From positions 305,328 through 369,327 of the forward strand of contig ONZQ02000009.1 of the NCBI GenBank assembly GCA_900312665.1: DNA of 64,000 bases, written 5' to 3'. Below the pieces are notes generated by a model, which ran no database searches, was not told the DNA's origin, and was given only the letters and a program-made list of their open reading frames with translations. Source of the stretch: Cephalotrichum gorgonifer (taxonomy: Eukaryota; Ascomycota; Sordariomycetes; Microascales; Microascaceae). The stretch's first letter is position 1, and each line of letters starts with the position of its first letter. A program made the position numbers and the translations under genes. Positions 36,118-47,309 of this stretch are shown here, piece after piece.

Positions 36118-36131
36118 CACGTGATCACGTG
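36118..36131. promoter_or_regulatory. Double CACGTG (E-box) element upstream of EMC7
   Basis: CACGTG at 36118-36123 and 36126-36131, overlapping as CACGTGATCACGTG, a perfect palindrome. The second copy lies 133 bp before the EMC7 ATG. CACGTG is bound by bHLH factors such as Cbf1; which factor acts here is not known. Confidence 0.5.
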
Positions 36132-36263
36132 ATCCAGCCCAGACTGCTCACCTCGCATCACCGAAGCTCAAACCCATAGCTCCCATTCCCGAGCTCCCGA
36201 CGTCATCCCAACAACCTCCAATCTTCCGACCCCCTTCAACTCCTGAACCCGCCCCAAAAAAGA

Positions 36264-37101
36264 ATGCGCTCAATACTCCCAATCCTCGGCGCCCTCGCCG
36301 TCACGCTCGCCAGCGCCACGGACGTGACCCTCCGCATCATACGGTCGCCTAACTGCAACACGCACACCCTGCCACCCTCATCGCACGCCACGCTCACGAC
36401 GCTCGGGAAGCACCACTCGGCACTTCTGACGCCCGCGGGCGAGTTCGTCTTCCATAACGTAAGCGAGGGGTCGTACCTCGCCGACGTGCACTGCTCCACG
36501 CACGCCTTTTCGCCGGTGAGGATCGACGTGGCGGTGGGCGGTGGTGACGAGGCGGGGGAGAAGGTGGTTGTCGAGGCGTGGGAGACGTATAGGGGGAATA
36601 GCTGGGGGAATAAGGGCGAGGTAATGGTGGGTGAGGGAGGAAGTGTGGGGGTTAGGTGCCTGGGGGGGAAGAACTACTTCATCGAGAGGCCGACATGTGA
36701 GTTTCGACCCCTCCCTCCGCCCCCGTCTTTGAAAAGCTGTTGGATGGCCCATGCTTACAATATTTCAAGTTTCCGTCTTCTCCATCCTGAAGAACCCGAT
36801 GATCCTCCTCGCCCTCGTCAGCATGGGTCTCTTCGTAGGGATGCCCTACCTAGTCGACAACAGTAAGTCCTCTGCTGCCCCCCTTCCGGGCCCACCCCGT
36901 ATATTGTAGAGCCTGCGGCTAAGCCTTCACACAGTGGACCCCGAGATGCGCGCCGAATTCGAGGAGCGGCAGAAGAGCAACCCGATGAACAGCCTGCTCT
37001 CGGGCCAGCCGTCCAGCGGGAACCCGATAGCCGACTTCGACATGGCGGGGTACCTCGCGGGTTCGAAGAAGGAGAAGAACGGAGGCGGTTCGAGGCGATG
37101 A
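36264..37101 (+). CDS. EMC7: ER membrane protein complex subunit 7
   Basis: Subunit of the EMC, which inserts tail-anchored and multi-pass proteins into the ER membrane. Exons 36264-36696, 36770-36862 and 36935-37101 give 230 residues; the introns are 73 and 72 nt. A signal peptide is visible (MRSILPILGALAVTLASA), followed by a lumenal beta-sandwich domain of the EMC7 type: TLTTLGKHHSALLTPAGEF, VSEGSYLADVHC, NYFIERP. One transmembrane segment (NPMILLALVSMGLFVGMPYL) leads to a short cytosolic tail starting MDPEMRAEFEERQKSNP. Both exon junctions fall in this transmembrane/tail part and restore the conserved sequence. It is divergent from THR4 and convergent with the WW-domain gene. Confidence 0.92.
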
Positions 37102-37408
37102 TTCTGCGAGAGCGGCGGGTTGCGTTTCTTGCTGAGGGTTGACCGTCCCTTCCTTAACCCCCTCGCCTCCCCCCCTCTGGTCTCGTTATCAATCATTGCA
37201 TTCATGCGCATCTTTAACTCTTAGAAAAAATATCTTAATGGCATCACGTATTAAATTTCAAAACACCGAGATTGCTAGGTGTAAAACGTTCGGAATTAGA
37301 TACTCCCCCCCCCAAAAAAAAGTCATAGACGGTGTAAGCCCATAAAACACAGAAACAAACCAGCCGCCCTCCGCGTAACTAAACTATGGTATCTATTCCC
37401 CCACAGTC
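37102..37408. other. Tail-to-tail region between EMC7 and the WW-domain gene
   Basis: 307 bp of 3' sequence from both genes; a C run followed by an A run sits at about 37300-37321. Nothing else is seen. Confidence 0.5.
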
Positions 37409-38693
37409 TTAGAAGTCTCCGCCGAAGTCTCCGCCGAAGTCATCACCACCACCAAAGTCGTTATCCTGGCCGTCCTCTGCAACGGGGAAAAGGAGTCAGC
37501 AAACCGTCACGGCTACAAGACCAATCTGAAAAGGGGTCCGTCTGGGGGGGGGAAGGGGGGTTTAAAACTCACGATATCCCTCCTGATACGCCTCCTCCTG
37601 GCCATCATGAACCGCGTCCGCAATCAACGCACCACCGATCAGACCCGCGCCCACGCCCAGCGCCGCACCACCCATCATTCCCGCTCCGCCCATGCCCGGC
37701 TTCTTCCTCCCCTGCTGCTGCTGGGGATACCCCCCGTAGTGCGCCTGCTGCGGATACCCGCCGTAACCCGCCGGCGGCGCCCCGTAGCCCCCCTGGGGCC
37801 CGTACCCTTGCTGCGGGTACCCGCCGCCCATGTATCCCTGCTGCGGGGGATACCCGCCGTACCCCTGCGGCGGCGGCGCGTGCCCGTAGCCCTGGTGGCT
37901 CCCACCCGGGCGCGACGACGACGACGCCTTAGCCTTGTCCATCAGCTTGCCCAGCAACCCGCCCGACTTCCCCTTCCCGCGCGAGGCGTCGGCCGCGGGC
38001 GGGTAGGCCTGCTGGTAGGGCCCCGCCTGGTGGGGACCCGGGTTCTGGAGGAACGGGCCGGGCGACGGCTGCGACAGGGGCGTCTGGCCCTGGCGGCTGC
38101 GCTCCTGCTCCTGCAGCTCCCGCGCTAGGCGCGCGTCTTCCTCCTCCTGCTGGGCCTTACTGGAGCTGCCACCGCCGCCCTGCGCGGCCATGTTGAGGTA
38201 GGGGTTGTTCTTCGTGTCGCTGGGGGTGGGGGCGTCGCCCTGGGAGTAGCCGGGCGGCGCGTCGTCTTGCTGCGGCGGCGGCGGGGGGCCGGCGGGCAGG
38301 GCCGGGGCCGTGGGCTTCTCCCATTGGGATTGCTTGGTGTTGAGGTTTACGTAGAACCTGAGGAGCGGGGTGACGTTGTGAGTGGCCGTGCGGATAATGA
38401 CGAGCGAACGATCGCGATGGGCGAAGGAGTTTGGGGGGAGCGGGGGGATTGCGCGGCGCGGGAGACGGGGGAGGGCGGGGGCGGGGTTGAAGGGCGAGAG
38501 GGAAAACAAGGGGGTAGGAAGCGAAGGAGGGAGGCGTGCGATGCGATGCGCAAAGGAAGGAAGGGGGTGTGTTGAGGATATTCAATAATACCTACCATTC
38601 CTTATACTGCTCGTTCCATTGCGCGAGCCAGCCCTCGGGCACCTCGGGCGCCTTGGGGGGAGGTGGTCCCGGTGGGGGAGCGAAATTGGACAT
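37409..38693 (-). CDS. WW-domain protein with Gly/Tyr/Pro-rich region
   Basis: Exons 38596-38693, 37573-38357 and 37409-37476 encode 316 residues; the introns are 238 and 96 nt. The first splice completes one WW domain at about residues 17-48 (GWLAQWNEQYKEW joined to FYVNLNTKQSQWEKP), expected to bind proline-rich ligands. After it come a charged helix (QQEEEDARLARELQEQERSR), a long run of GYGGYPQQ-like repeats and a glycine-zipper segment near residues 260-290 (MMGGAALGVGAGLIGGALIA). The tail is acidic and ends in FGGDFGGDF-type repeats. The layout recalls yeast Wwm1, a metacaspase-interacting WW protein, but orthology is inference. Confidence 0.85.
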
Positions 38694-39673
38694 TACTCGA
38701 TTGTGTGATCGTTCCGATGTGAAGCCCAAAAATTAAAAGAAATAGAACAAAAAAAGCAGCTAAAACTTAGTGTGCGCGGTCGCTCGATATGTTGTTCTGT
38801 GGATTAAGATGTATGCAAGACGGGCGGCGGTTGGAAGCGGCGGGTAGATGTAAATGTAGATGTAGATGTAGATGTAAACGGGGATACGGATGAGGGACAC
38901 GGAATGGGGAATGCGGATGACACAACCTCCGCGATATGGAGCCAAGATTAGCCTGTGTACAAGTGTATTATATAGGTTCCATTAGGGAACTACGGAACAC
39001 ACTAGCATTCCCTTGCCAAGCCCCTTGGGAGGTTGGATTGAAGGAAGTCGAACCGCCACCCAGGCCCGTATGGAACAGACTAGGCGGAGACAAATGCAAT
39101 GGAATACTTGGGTGAGGTACAGTTAGGTACTCCCTACGTTGAGACGGAAGGAGGGAGTGGCGATCTGGTGTCGTAGTCGTACCATACTGCGCCTCACCCG
39201 TGCTTTCGTCTCGCACTACATGTGCTTTGTTCCTCGGATTCCACGTAGTCCCCGAGTACACTTCCCCACATGAGACACTTCGCTCGTGACCACACTCCAC
39301 CAACAAAAGAGTAGAGGCTTACGAGTACGCTCCGTAGGCGCAATCATGATGGGAAATGGGCGGCAAATGAGCAGCAAATGCTCAAGTGCAGCTCCTTCCA
39401 TTCTAAGGTCTTCTCTTCCCTTGGGGCTAAAACTCCAGAGGGGCCATCGAACCCAGCGCTCAATGTGCCCATGCAATCTCTACCCAGAAAGAAAACGCAG
39501 ATGTAGAAACTCCTTCCTTCCTATACCTCGAAAAGACAGTGTAACTCCGACAAGCAGATAAAAAAAAGTGACAGGCTAAAAAATATCAGGAATCTCGACT
39601 ACACAGGCTCTCACCTGGATGCTCTCTCACTCTCTCTCTCCCCTCTTCACCCAGCCATGTTGAGTCTGTCCCT
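38694..39673. other. Intergenic region: WW gene promoter and PNS1 3' side
   Basis: Contains a TAGATG-type hexanucleotide repeat at 38844-38876 and GTAC-type motifs near 38954, 39250 and 39320. No gene is seen. Confidence 0.5.
38844..38876. repeat. TAGATG hexanucleotide microsatellite
   Basis: About five units of TAGATG with single-base variants (TAAATG, TAAACG) in non-coding DNA. Confidence 0.8.
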
Positions 39674-42073
39674 CTATACATAATCCTCAGTTGCGTGCCT
39701 CCTCTTCTCCCCGAAGAGATACGCGGCCTCCATACAATATGTCCCGCCCCCGCTGGCCATCCTCCTCTCGCTCCCGTAGCAAATCACCACGGCGTCGACG
39801 ATGCCGCTCAGGATGCTCTCCATCGACCCCATGACGGAGTACCCGATGAAGCTGGCCACCAGGCCCACAACGTACGCGTACGCCGACCCCCTGATGCCCA
39901 TGCCGTCCGGCAGCGCGATCTCGAGCTTCTTAGCCGTGATCACCCACCCCGCGAACCCCATCGCCGTCGCCAGGATGAACCGGCTCGCGTAGAGTATGAG
40001 CTTCGAGAGCCGGTACGGGAGGAGCCCCCCGGCCGTGTCCTCTCCGGACGTGAACACCCGCGGCGTGAGTGTCGCCGTGGGCGTCTGCGGTGATATGAAC
40101 TCCATCTGGCTCAGGCCCCTAGCCGCGGCCGCGAGATGCTGTGAGTGTATGGCGCAGTACGTGATCGTGAGCGGGTTCATGAGCGCCACGACGGGCGTGG
40201 GGACGAACGCGTTCGCGACCCGCTGCACGATGTAGGATATCCGAGACGGCAGGACCAGGAGCGGTATCCTGACGAGCCGCGCGAGGAGCGTGGACTCGCA
40301 TATGCTGCCGAAGATGGTCGTGAGGGAGTGCGAGAGCGCCGCCGACACGATCTCCTGCGACGTCGGCGCCGGGGTGGCGTTGCGGTGGAAGTACCACTGC
40401 GACACCGTCGCTGCCGTCGTGGCGCGGTGGACCTCGGTGACGATGGAGATGGTCCACATGTACATGAAGACGAACCAGACTCCCAGCCACCAGCTCGAGA
40501 GGCTGATGACATACCTCGCCAGCCGCTTCGACATGTAGCCGCCGAGGAACACGCGCGAGAACATACCTAACCAGACCCATGTCCACGCGACAACGACAAA
40601 CAGGGATGCAAGACCCACTAGCACGAGCGCCGAGTTCGCCGCCAGGATGCGGCTCGAGAACTCGAGTATGTCAACGGCCTGTCGGATCGAGTGCCTCCCC
40701 TTGACGACGCAGTAGACCCAGACCACCGCCGCCACGAACGGCACCGTCGCCGCCCACCGCAACGCCTTGTCCTGGAAGCTGCTCCCGTGGGTCGCGCCCT
40801 GGAAGCTCGATATGAACGGATAGAGGGAGAACGACACCATGATTACGGGCACCGCGACGAGGATCACTGACACTACCGGGCGCACAAAGGAGCGCAACGC
40901 AGCGAGCCATAGTAGGGCCGTGGCCACAGCTACCAGCGTGTCCACGGCAAGCATGTAAAACGACCCGTGCAGGGTCGCGTAGATCGTGTCCCCGATCGGT
41001 TTCTTCCCGTCGGGGGCCGAAGTATGTAGCCACACAAGGACATAGGTCGACACCAGGCTCGCAAGCAGGATGAGGTATGCCCACGCGAAGAACGAATCGT
41101 ACCTGAAGAACTCGCCCTCGACCGAAGGCATAGGCGTAGTGGCGTTTCCGTCGTCATCCACGCTCGTCGTCCGCCTCAGCTCGTCTTCGCTTTCTATCGT
41201 CGACTCTCTCCGGAGAAGATGGTTCCTGTCTGACCTCGCCTTGAACTGCTGGAAAGCGGGAGGGTTGTCGTCGTCGCCTAGCGAGTCCCCGATAAGTGAC
41301 GCCGGAGGCTCATCGTCCTCGATCTGCGATTCTAGACCGACATCCTCAAGTCCGGCCCTCGATTTGTTGACGTCATCGGAGTCCCTATCGGTGTATCGCA
41401 GGAGGCCAGCTCTGCTCGAGCCTCCCGCCGTAGCCTTTCCGCCCCTTATCGCACCGATACTGCCGCTCTGGGGACCACCATTCCAGCTGCTCCGTATGCC
41501 GCGCCTAAACCCTCGGATATGGTCCTGCGAAGGTGTGTCGTCGTAACTGCGGTAGAGGGAGGCGTCGCTCGCATCATTCTCAGAGCCTACGCTGTCGACG
41601 AGCTTGCTCGCGGCAGCCACGCGGCGGGACCGTTGAAGCGCGTATAGGTCGGCGGCCTCCCTGTCGCGTTCCTCCTCCTCATCTTCCTCCCGGAACTCGT
41701 CCCTCGCACTGGCGAAGAGAGGGGCATCCTGAGCGCCGGCGAGGCCTGGCCGGAAGTTATGGCCGTATCTGGAGTTGCTGGTTTGCTGGTAGGGGTTTAC
41801 TCCATAGGTCTTGCTAAAGTATGACCGTCCTAGGTTGCGAGCCTGTCTGTAGGACCGGTCGGGTGCGTATCGTGAGGGGGCGTTATCGTTGTCGGCCTGG
41901 CCTGCAAAGTTGGAGAGTCGAGACTGGGACTGTGAGAGAAACCTCGAGGCATCTAGGCGCAGTTAGCAACCGCCGTCCTTCGGGGAGAGATTCGAGTGCA
42001 CCTCGAGAGGCAGTAGCAGGCAGCAAGGGAGGATGTTCAAGGGGCAAATGCGAGGCTCACACTCTGAGAACAT
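39674..42073 (-). CDS. PNS1: Choline-transporter-like membrane protein Pns1
   Basis: Multi-pass CTL/SLC44-family plasma-membrane protein; substrate in fungi unproven. A 13-nt first exon (42061-42073, MFSE plus one base) is joined across a 108-nt intron to one long exon (39674-41952), giving 763 residues. The first splice gives MFSEYASRFLSQSQSRLSNF; without it the frame upstream of 41952 meets a stop. Residues 1 to about 215 are charged and cytosolic (EEDEEEERDREAADLY). About ten hydrophobic segments follow, with the family block NPLTITYCAIHSQHLAAAAR and the C-terminal GYSVMGSMESILSGIVDAVV, CYGSERR. It is longer than yeast Pns1 (539) because of the N-terminal extension. It is head-to-head with the Rab gene. 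Confidence 0.9.
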
Positions 42074-43121
42074 GGTCGTAACGGGAACAGAATGACAAGA
42101 AACGAAACGGATCGGGAACGGAACGGGCGGCCTTTGCACCTCTCCAAATCTTGGTCCTGAGTGAGGAGAACGATATTTGTCGTGGAGAGATAAGGCCGGT
42201 TCCCTTTTTTGAAAAAAAGGGCAAAAGAATGGGCCTGGACAAGTTGTGGTTGTGGTTGTGGTTATTATGTGTATTAAGAGAGAGGTATTACCCCGAGAAT
42301 GGGTGGTGGTCACGTCGCCGACATGCAGGCAAGCATGAGGATCATCTGGTCGCGGCAACGGATCGAGCAAGGGTTGGAGTGGGGGGCCTCGACGATAATA
42401 GGCGAGCGCTAGGAAGCCTAAACCCAAACCCAAAATGAAGCCTGAGGCAGCTGAGAGGGGAGGGTTACAAATGTACGAATGCGGACGGGGAGATCACAGG
42501 GCCTTTGAATAGTGACACAACTGATTGGGATTTGCGGGGGGGAAGAATCGGTCACGGATTCGGAGGGCACTGTGAACAAAAGCGAGAACAATGACTGGGT
42601 CAGGCTTGTTTAAGTCGAGGCTCGAGTGATACAAGGAATCATCATCAGGGCGGTGAGTTCACTGCCGGGATAATATGAGTATTCATGTAGTCGTAGTAGT
42701 CCCCTCCCTAGAGTATGACGTTACCATGTATTAAAAGCTGCCTGCTGAGACCCCACCCGCATCAGGTCAGCTCTCCTTGTACGTACTCGTCCTCGTACCT
42801 GCCCGCCCAGTCCACAACCGGATTGGCGAGGCACACTAGTAAGTAAGTAATACAACCTATGGACTCGTGCTCCTAATCATATACGGCAATTTGGATCGCG
42901 ACAGTTGCAGCCTCAAGTCGCACTCACACTTTGGAATCTTATCTCCACGCCAAATCCCATTTTCCGAGCCCCAATTAGTAACCCAACCAACGAACCCAAC
43001 CGAAGATACCCTCCACCGGAACAAACTAAACGCCAACGCCAACACCGAACCGACCAAAGTCTCACATCCATCTCATCGCTGCTCTACCTCCAGCTCCTCT
43101 ACCTCCACCCTTCCACCCCCC
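42074..43121. other. Head-to-head promoter region of PNS1 and the Rab gene
   Basis: 1,048 bp with the two 5' regions. A GTACGTACTCGTCCTCGTAC copy of the GTAC motif family lies at about 42780-42799. No other feature is supported. Confidence 0.5.
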
Positions 43122-43943
43122 ATGTCCTCCTCTCCGCCGTGGGACTACATCGCCAAGCTCGTCTGCATAGGAGACTCAGGATGCGGTAAATCCAGCCTCA
43201 CCATCCGCCTCTGCGAAGGCCGCTTCTCCCCCCACCACGACGTAACCATCGGCGTCGAGTTCGGCTCCCGCATCGTCCCCGTCGGGCCCCCGCACGCCCC
43301 CCAGCCCTCCTCTCTTGGCCTCCTCTCCTCCTCAACACCCTCCGCAGCCGCCCCCGCCCCTCCCAAAAATGACTCCAAAAACGGCCTCCCCGAACCGCCC
43401 CGGGCGCCGTCCCCGCCCCAGGAGCAGTACAAGGGGCCCCAGAAGCACATGAAGCTCAGCCTCTGGGACACCGCCGGCCAGGAGACCTACAAGTCCGTCA
43501 CCCGCTCCTACTTCCGCGGCGCCTCGGGCGCCCTGCTCGTCTTCGACCTCTCCCGCCGCCAGACCTTCGTCCACGCCACCGACTGGCTCGCCGACCTCCG
43601 CCAGATCGCCGAGCCCGACATCGTCATCGTGCTGGTGGGGAACAAGGCCGACCTGGCGACGAGTGACGACGACGCGGCGGGGGGGAGCAAGAGGGAGGTG
43701 ACGAGGGCGGAGGCCGAGGAGTGGGCGAGGAGGAACGGCGTGGCGGAATATGTCGAGACGAGCGCCAAGAGCGGCGAGAACGTCGAGATGGCCTTCATGA
43801 GGGTCGCCGAGAGGATATACCGGAACATCCAGGCGGGCATGTATGACCTGAACGACCGGAGGTCGGGCGTCAAGGGCCCGAGCACGGGGGGGGACCGGAA
43901 TGTTTCCCTGAGGAGATCTTCTCAGAGCTCGGGGTGCTGTTGA
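43122..43943 (+). CDS. Rab-family GTPase, Rab4/Ypt4-like, with interswitch insertion
   Basis: Membrane-traffic GTPase, likely endosomal. Single exon, 273 residues. G motifs: GDSGCGKS (17-24), switch I HHDVTIGVEF (38-47), WDTAGQE (115-121), NKAD (174-177) and ETSAK (212-216). The C-terminus GCC is a Rab dicysteine for geranylgeranylation. Rab family sequences are clear (YFRGASGALLVFDL). The stretch between VEFGSRIV and KLSLWDTAG holds roughly 50 extra Pro/Ser/Ala-rich residues (about 53-108) where ordinary Rabs have a tight hairpin. No GT..AG pair removes it cleanly. The frame is open upstream, but the ATG at 43122 begins the conserved MSSSPPWDYIAKLV. Assignment to Rab4 rather than Rab2/14 is moderate. 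It is convergent with PMT2. Confidence 0.88.
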   Translation: MSSSPPWDYIAKLVCIGDSGCGKSSLTIRLCEGRFSPHHDVTIGVEFGSRIVPVGPPHAPQPSSLGLLSSSTPSAAAPAPPKNDSKNGLPEPPRAPSPPQEQYKGPQKHMKLSLWDTAGQETYKSVTRSYFRGASGALLVFDLSRRQTFVHATDWLADLRQIAEPDIVIVLVGNKADLATSDDDAAGGSKREVTRAEAEEWARRNGVAEYVETSAKSGENVEMAFMRVAERIYRNIQAGMYDLNDRRSGVKGPSTGGDRNVSLRRSSQSSGCC

Positions 43944-44737
43944 ATGAGCTGGCTCGCCCGCATGTCGAGCCTCCTATAATACCTCCTTGTTTCGTTTCCC
44001 CATGAGAGTGCCTCGGGTAGGGGGAGGCGGCTTAATGTATATATATATACCCCCATCGTCACCGCACCCGCCCACGACCCAGGCACGGCCTTGCCACCGG
44101 CGATACCCACGTCTTCGTCATGTTGTCGCGTTTGTAATAAATATGAGATGTATGCTTCGGAAAAATAATCGACCTTTTCCAGGTGACTGCCCCTTACAAG
44201 TGGCTCTTGGGGCTAAAAGGTTCCTGTTGAAGAAATTGGGTTATAACATTAGCTAATAATACAATTCTACAATCTTTTCCTTCATGTCTTGCCTCTGCTG
44301 TCAACATCATGCGAAGACGAACCTGGTTGACCTTGTCATTCCGTCGGGGCTGCCATTTAGGATCACGGTCCGATAGATGCTAAAAACCCGGCGTCATCGT
44401 ACTTATTATTACAATTGCACTCGAATCACACTCAGGAACTAGAACTCGGAAACAAAAGAAGAAACCCCTTATTCCATTTCGCCTATATCCCTACCCATAT
44501 CAAAGAGATGAGACGAAGAAAAAGCACAGAATACATTAAAGAGAGTTCTAAAAAAGGGTTCCCTTCCCAACGTCCCCCCTTTTGCACTCCATCCCACATC
44601 CATCCCCAGTTTCCCCTCTTCTCTACATGAACTAGCACAGATTTTGCGTTATAGCCGAGTCATATGCCACGTCGTCATGACGCCCTATTTCCGGTGGTGC
44701 AAGAAGGATAGCCTGGTTGAAAGCGTGAATGCGCTCC
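43944..44737. other. Tail-to-tail region between the Rab gene and PMT2
   Basis: Both 3' regions. It includes a short TA run at 44037-44049. No further gene is recognised. Confidence 0.5.
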
Positions 44738-47309
44738 TTAATCCGTTACTCGCCATGTGTCGAACCACTTCATGTATCGGTACTGCTTATTCGGCCCCGT
44801 CATGCCCCAGCAGATGGGGATGAAGTAGATGTAGAGTCCGATGATGACGGTGTACATCAATCCGTAAGCGGCGTACTGTACCGCCTGCTTCCTGTTCCGG
44901 AGCGTCCAGTCCGCGAGGAAGCCGAAGGTAAGGATGGCGAAGTACAGCGCTGGGTAGTAGTGGTGGACGTAGGTGACGCGCGCCATGATGACGAATGGGA
45001 GGTAGTGAAGGACCCAGCCGATGATGGGGTAAATGCCCGCGTAATGGATCTGGTCGATCTCCCTAGGGTTCAGCTCCTTGTATCCTCGCTGCCAGCGTAC
45101 GAGGTACCAGGCCACAACGAGGCCGAAAGCGCCTAGGCTGGCGGTCGAGACCCAGTAGGTGAAAGGGTTTCCTAGGAGGAAGTACTTGGTGACCTTGTCA
45201 TCCCAGCTGCACATTCGGAGGCCAACGTTGAGGATCGGCCACTGCCACCACTGCGAAGCGAGGTCGTCCTGCTTGTCCGGGTCGGGGATGAGGGCGTTGT
45301 TGGAGGTCATCATGGCGACGTTGAGGTGGACGAAGTCGTGGAAGAACGGCGACTTGTAGTTACCAGGATCACCCGGGGGGACTGGAGACAAGGATTAGCT
45401 GCTTGAATTAAAGAACAAGAAAAAATAGCATCTAGCCAACTTACGCTTGTCATTGGTGTGAGCCTCCACATTCCAGTGAGTGTAGGCATCTCGCGGGTTG
45501 TTCTTCTTGACGCAAGTGACCTCGATTTGCTTGAAGCCCCACTGCGGCAAGTTGGTGTTGCCGGCACGGAGGTAGCATCCAAGAACGGCGTGCTTCAGCC
45601 TGAAAGCCGTGGTCAGGGTTCGGATTCGGCTGCGGTCCTTCGAGGCGACGTCACGGACGACCTCGATTTTCCAGTGATCCTTGGCATCGCCGACCGTCAC
45701 ATTTCCGTAAGCCGAAACTTCTCGGTCCTTCTTCGTAATAGGAGCGTTGATCTCGTGGGAGTGAAGGTTACGACCAGTCTGGGTGTGGAGGAGCCGAATC
45801 ACGTCTCCATTGCCAATGAACCTGGGCTCTTCCTCAGGGTCATAGGCTGCATCGGAGCGGTTGGGGTAGAAGAACCAGTCGTTGTTGGAATCCTTGTGGT
45901 GGTAGCAAGTAACCTGCTGCTGCCCGGACCCATCAGGGTAGGTTTGGACGTGTGAATGGAGTAGTCCACCACCGTATCCCATGTTCTTGATCGTCACTCG
46001 GGACCCAATCGCAACCTCGAGCGGGCTGTTCTTTCCAACGTCAGTGCCCTTGAGGTTAGCCTGGAACAGAGAGCTCATCTGAGCATCACCAGGGCCAGTC
46101 CGGTTGAGGATGGCAAAGTGGAGATAAAACGACATGGTATAGACCATCAGGGGTACAATGATCAGTCCCACAACGCGCACGAAGAGGTGGGCTCCGAGAG
46201 TAGGCTGCGCGGACACTATTAGCTCACGCCACCGCGGATTCCCCAGGTTGGGAGACGGAGGGGACCTGGCAGATGGGGACTTACAACAGGCATTCGAGTG
46301 TTGCCAAACTTGCTCCAGAGATCCTCAATGGTGTAAAGACCAACAAGGGCAGTGACGAACAGCCCAACGAGCTTGACGCTACATACAAAGCCAATGCTTA
46401 GACCAGTCAAGAACAACCATGTGAACCATTCTGGTTCGAAACTGTTGTTGCGTTGGTTGTGGAATTTGGACCAGCAAAAGACAGTCGCAAAGGTACCGAA
46501 GAGGAGCATCGAGTCGAGGAGGATAAATCGGCTAATGGTTGTGTACGAGTTTTCGCAGAGGACCATGAGAGTAACTAGCCAGACAGCCGGGCGCTTGAAC
46601 TTCAGCTCCCGAGCAGTGTAGTACGCTAGCGGGATACACAGAATGCCGAAGGCTGCGTTAAAGGCGCGCATGAGGGTATAGTTGATCTCCTCCGGGTACT
46701 TCTCGCCAGACTTGAACTCGAAGGTACCGTTATAACCGGCCAGGACGCCGGACAAGCCAACTAGCATCTTGCCAAGCGGGGGGTGGACGTCACTGCACAA
46801 CAATTGTCAGCACCAACATCTGCCACTCGTATAGTTCCAGAATTCGGATAGGGGTTCGACGTACAAGTAGTAGTCATGCTTGATATAGTGGCTACCGAAC
46901 TTTCCGAAGCTGTGACGGAACCATTAGCTGGAGGCACCTCAAGGCTTGACGGGGGCCGGCGTGTGGACGACGTACTGAGCCTCGTCCCAAGTAACGATAT
47001 TGCTAGCACCAATCTTCCACAGGCGAGTGAAGGCGGCAACGAGGGTAAAGAGGATAGGGGCAATGACAGGCTCCCAGTTGTCGAGGACTTGCAAGATCGA
47101 AGGCTCCTGCACATGGTAGTCAGTGACGGTTGCTCTGGACAGCTGCAGCCGGAGAGTAGAGGTATGCGAACCTTCTTAGCAAGCTTCTTGTTATCGATCT
47201 CTGGCTTCGAGGGTACGCCGGGCTCTTGTGCACCGGGGGCGACCTGTCTGCGCCTCAAGCCGTCGGTGAGGTCCGCGCCCGAGGCGACGGTGGCCTTGTC
47301 GGCGGCCAT
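44738..47309 (-). CDS. PMT2: Dolichyl-phosphate-mannose--protein O-mannosyltransferase 2
   Basis: ER membrane enzyme that transfers mannose from Dol-P-Man to Ser/Thr of secretory proteins, usually as a Pmt1-Pmt2 type heterodimer. Six exons (47172-47309, 46976-47106, 46865-46909, 46285-46792, 45445-46204, 44738-45381) give 741 residues; the introns are 65, 66, 72, 80 and 63 nt. The splices create WDEAHFGKFGSHYIKHDYYF and DVHPPLGKMLVG, the conserved first lumenal loop with the catalytic Asp-Glu region. Exon 5 carries the MIR-domain region (GYGGGLLHSHVQTYPDGSGQ, GRNLHSHEINAPI). The C-terminal helices include LPFVIMARVTYVHHYYPALY. The first donor is the weak GTTCGC, but the reading frame and family sequence support it. 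It is divergent from SNT1. Confidence 0.94.

Larger units (their letters stand above)
35366..36263. other. Head-to-head promoter region of THR4 and EMC7
   Basis: 898 bp. Contains TGA(C/G)TC elements on the THR4 side, an AT-rich patch at about 35980-36080, and a double CACGTG element on the EMC7 side. Confidence 0.6.
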
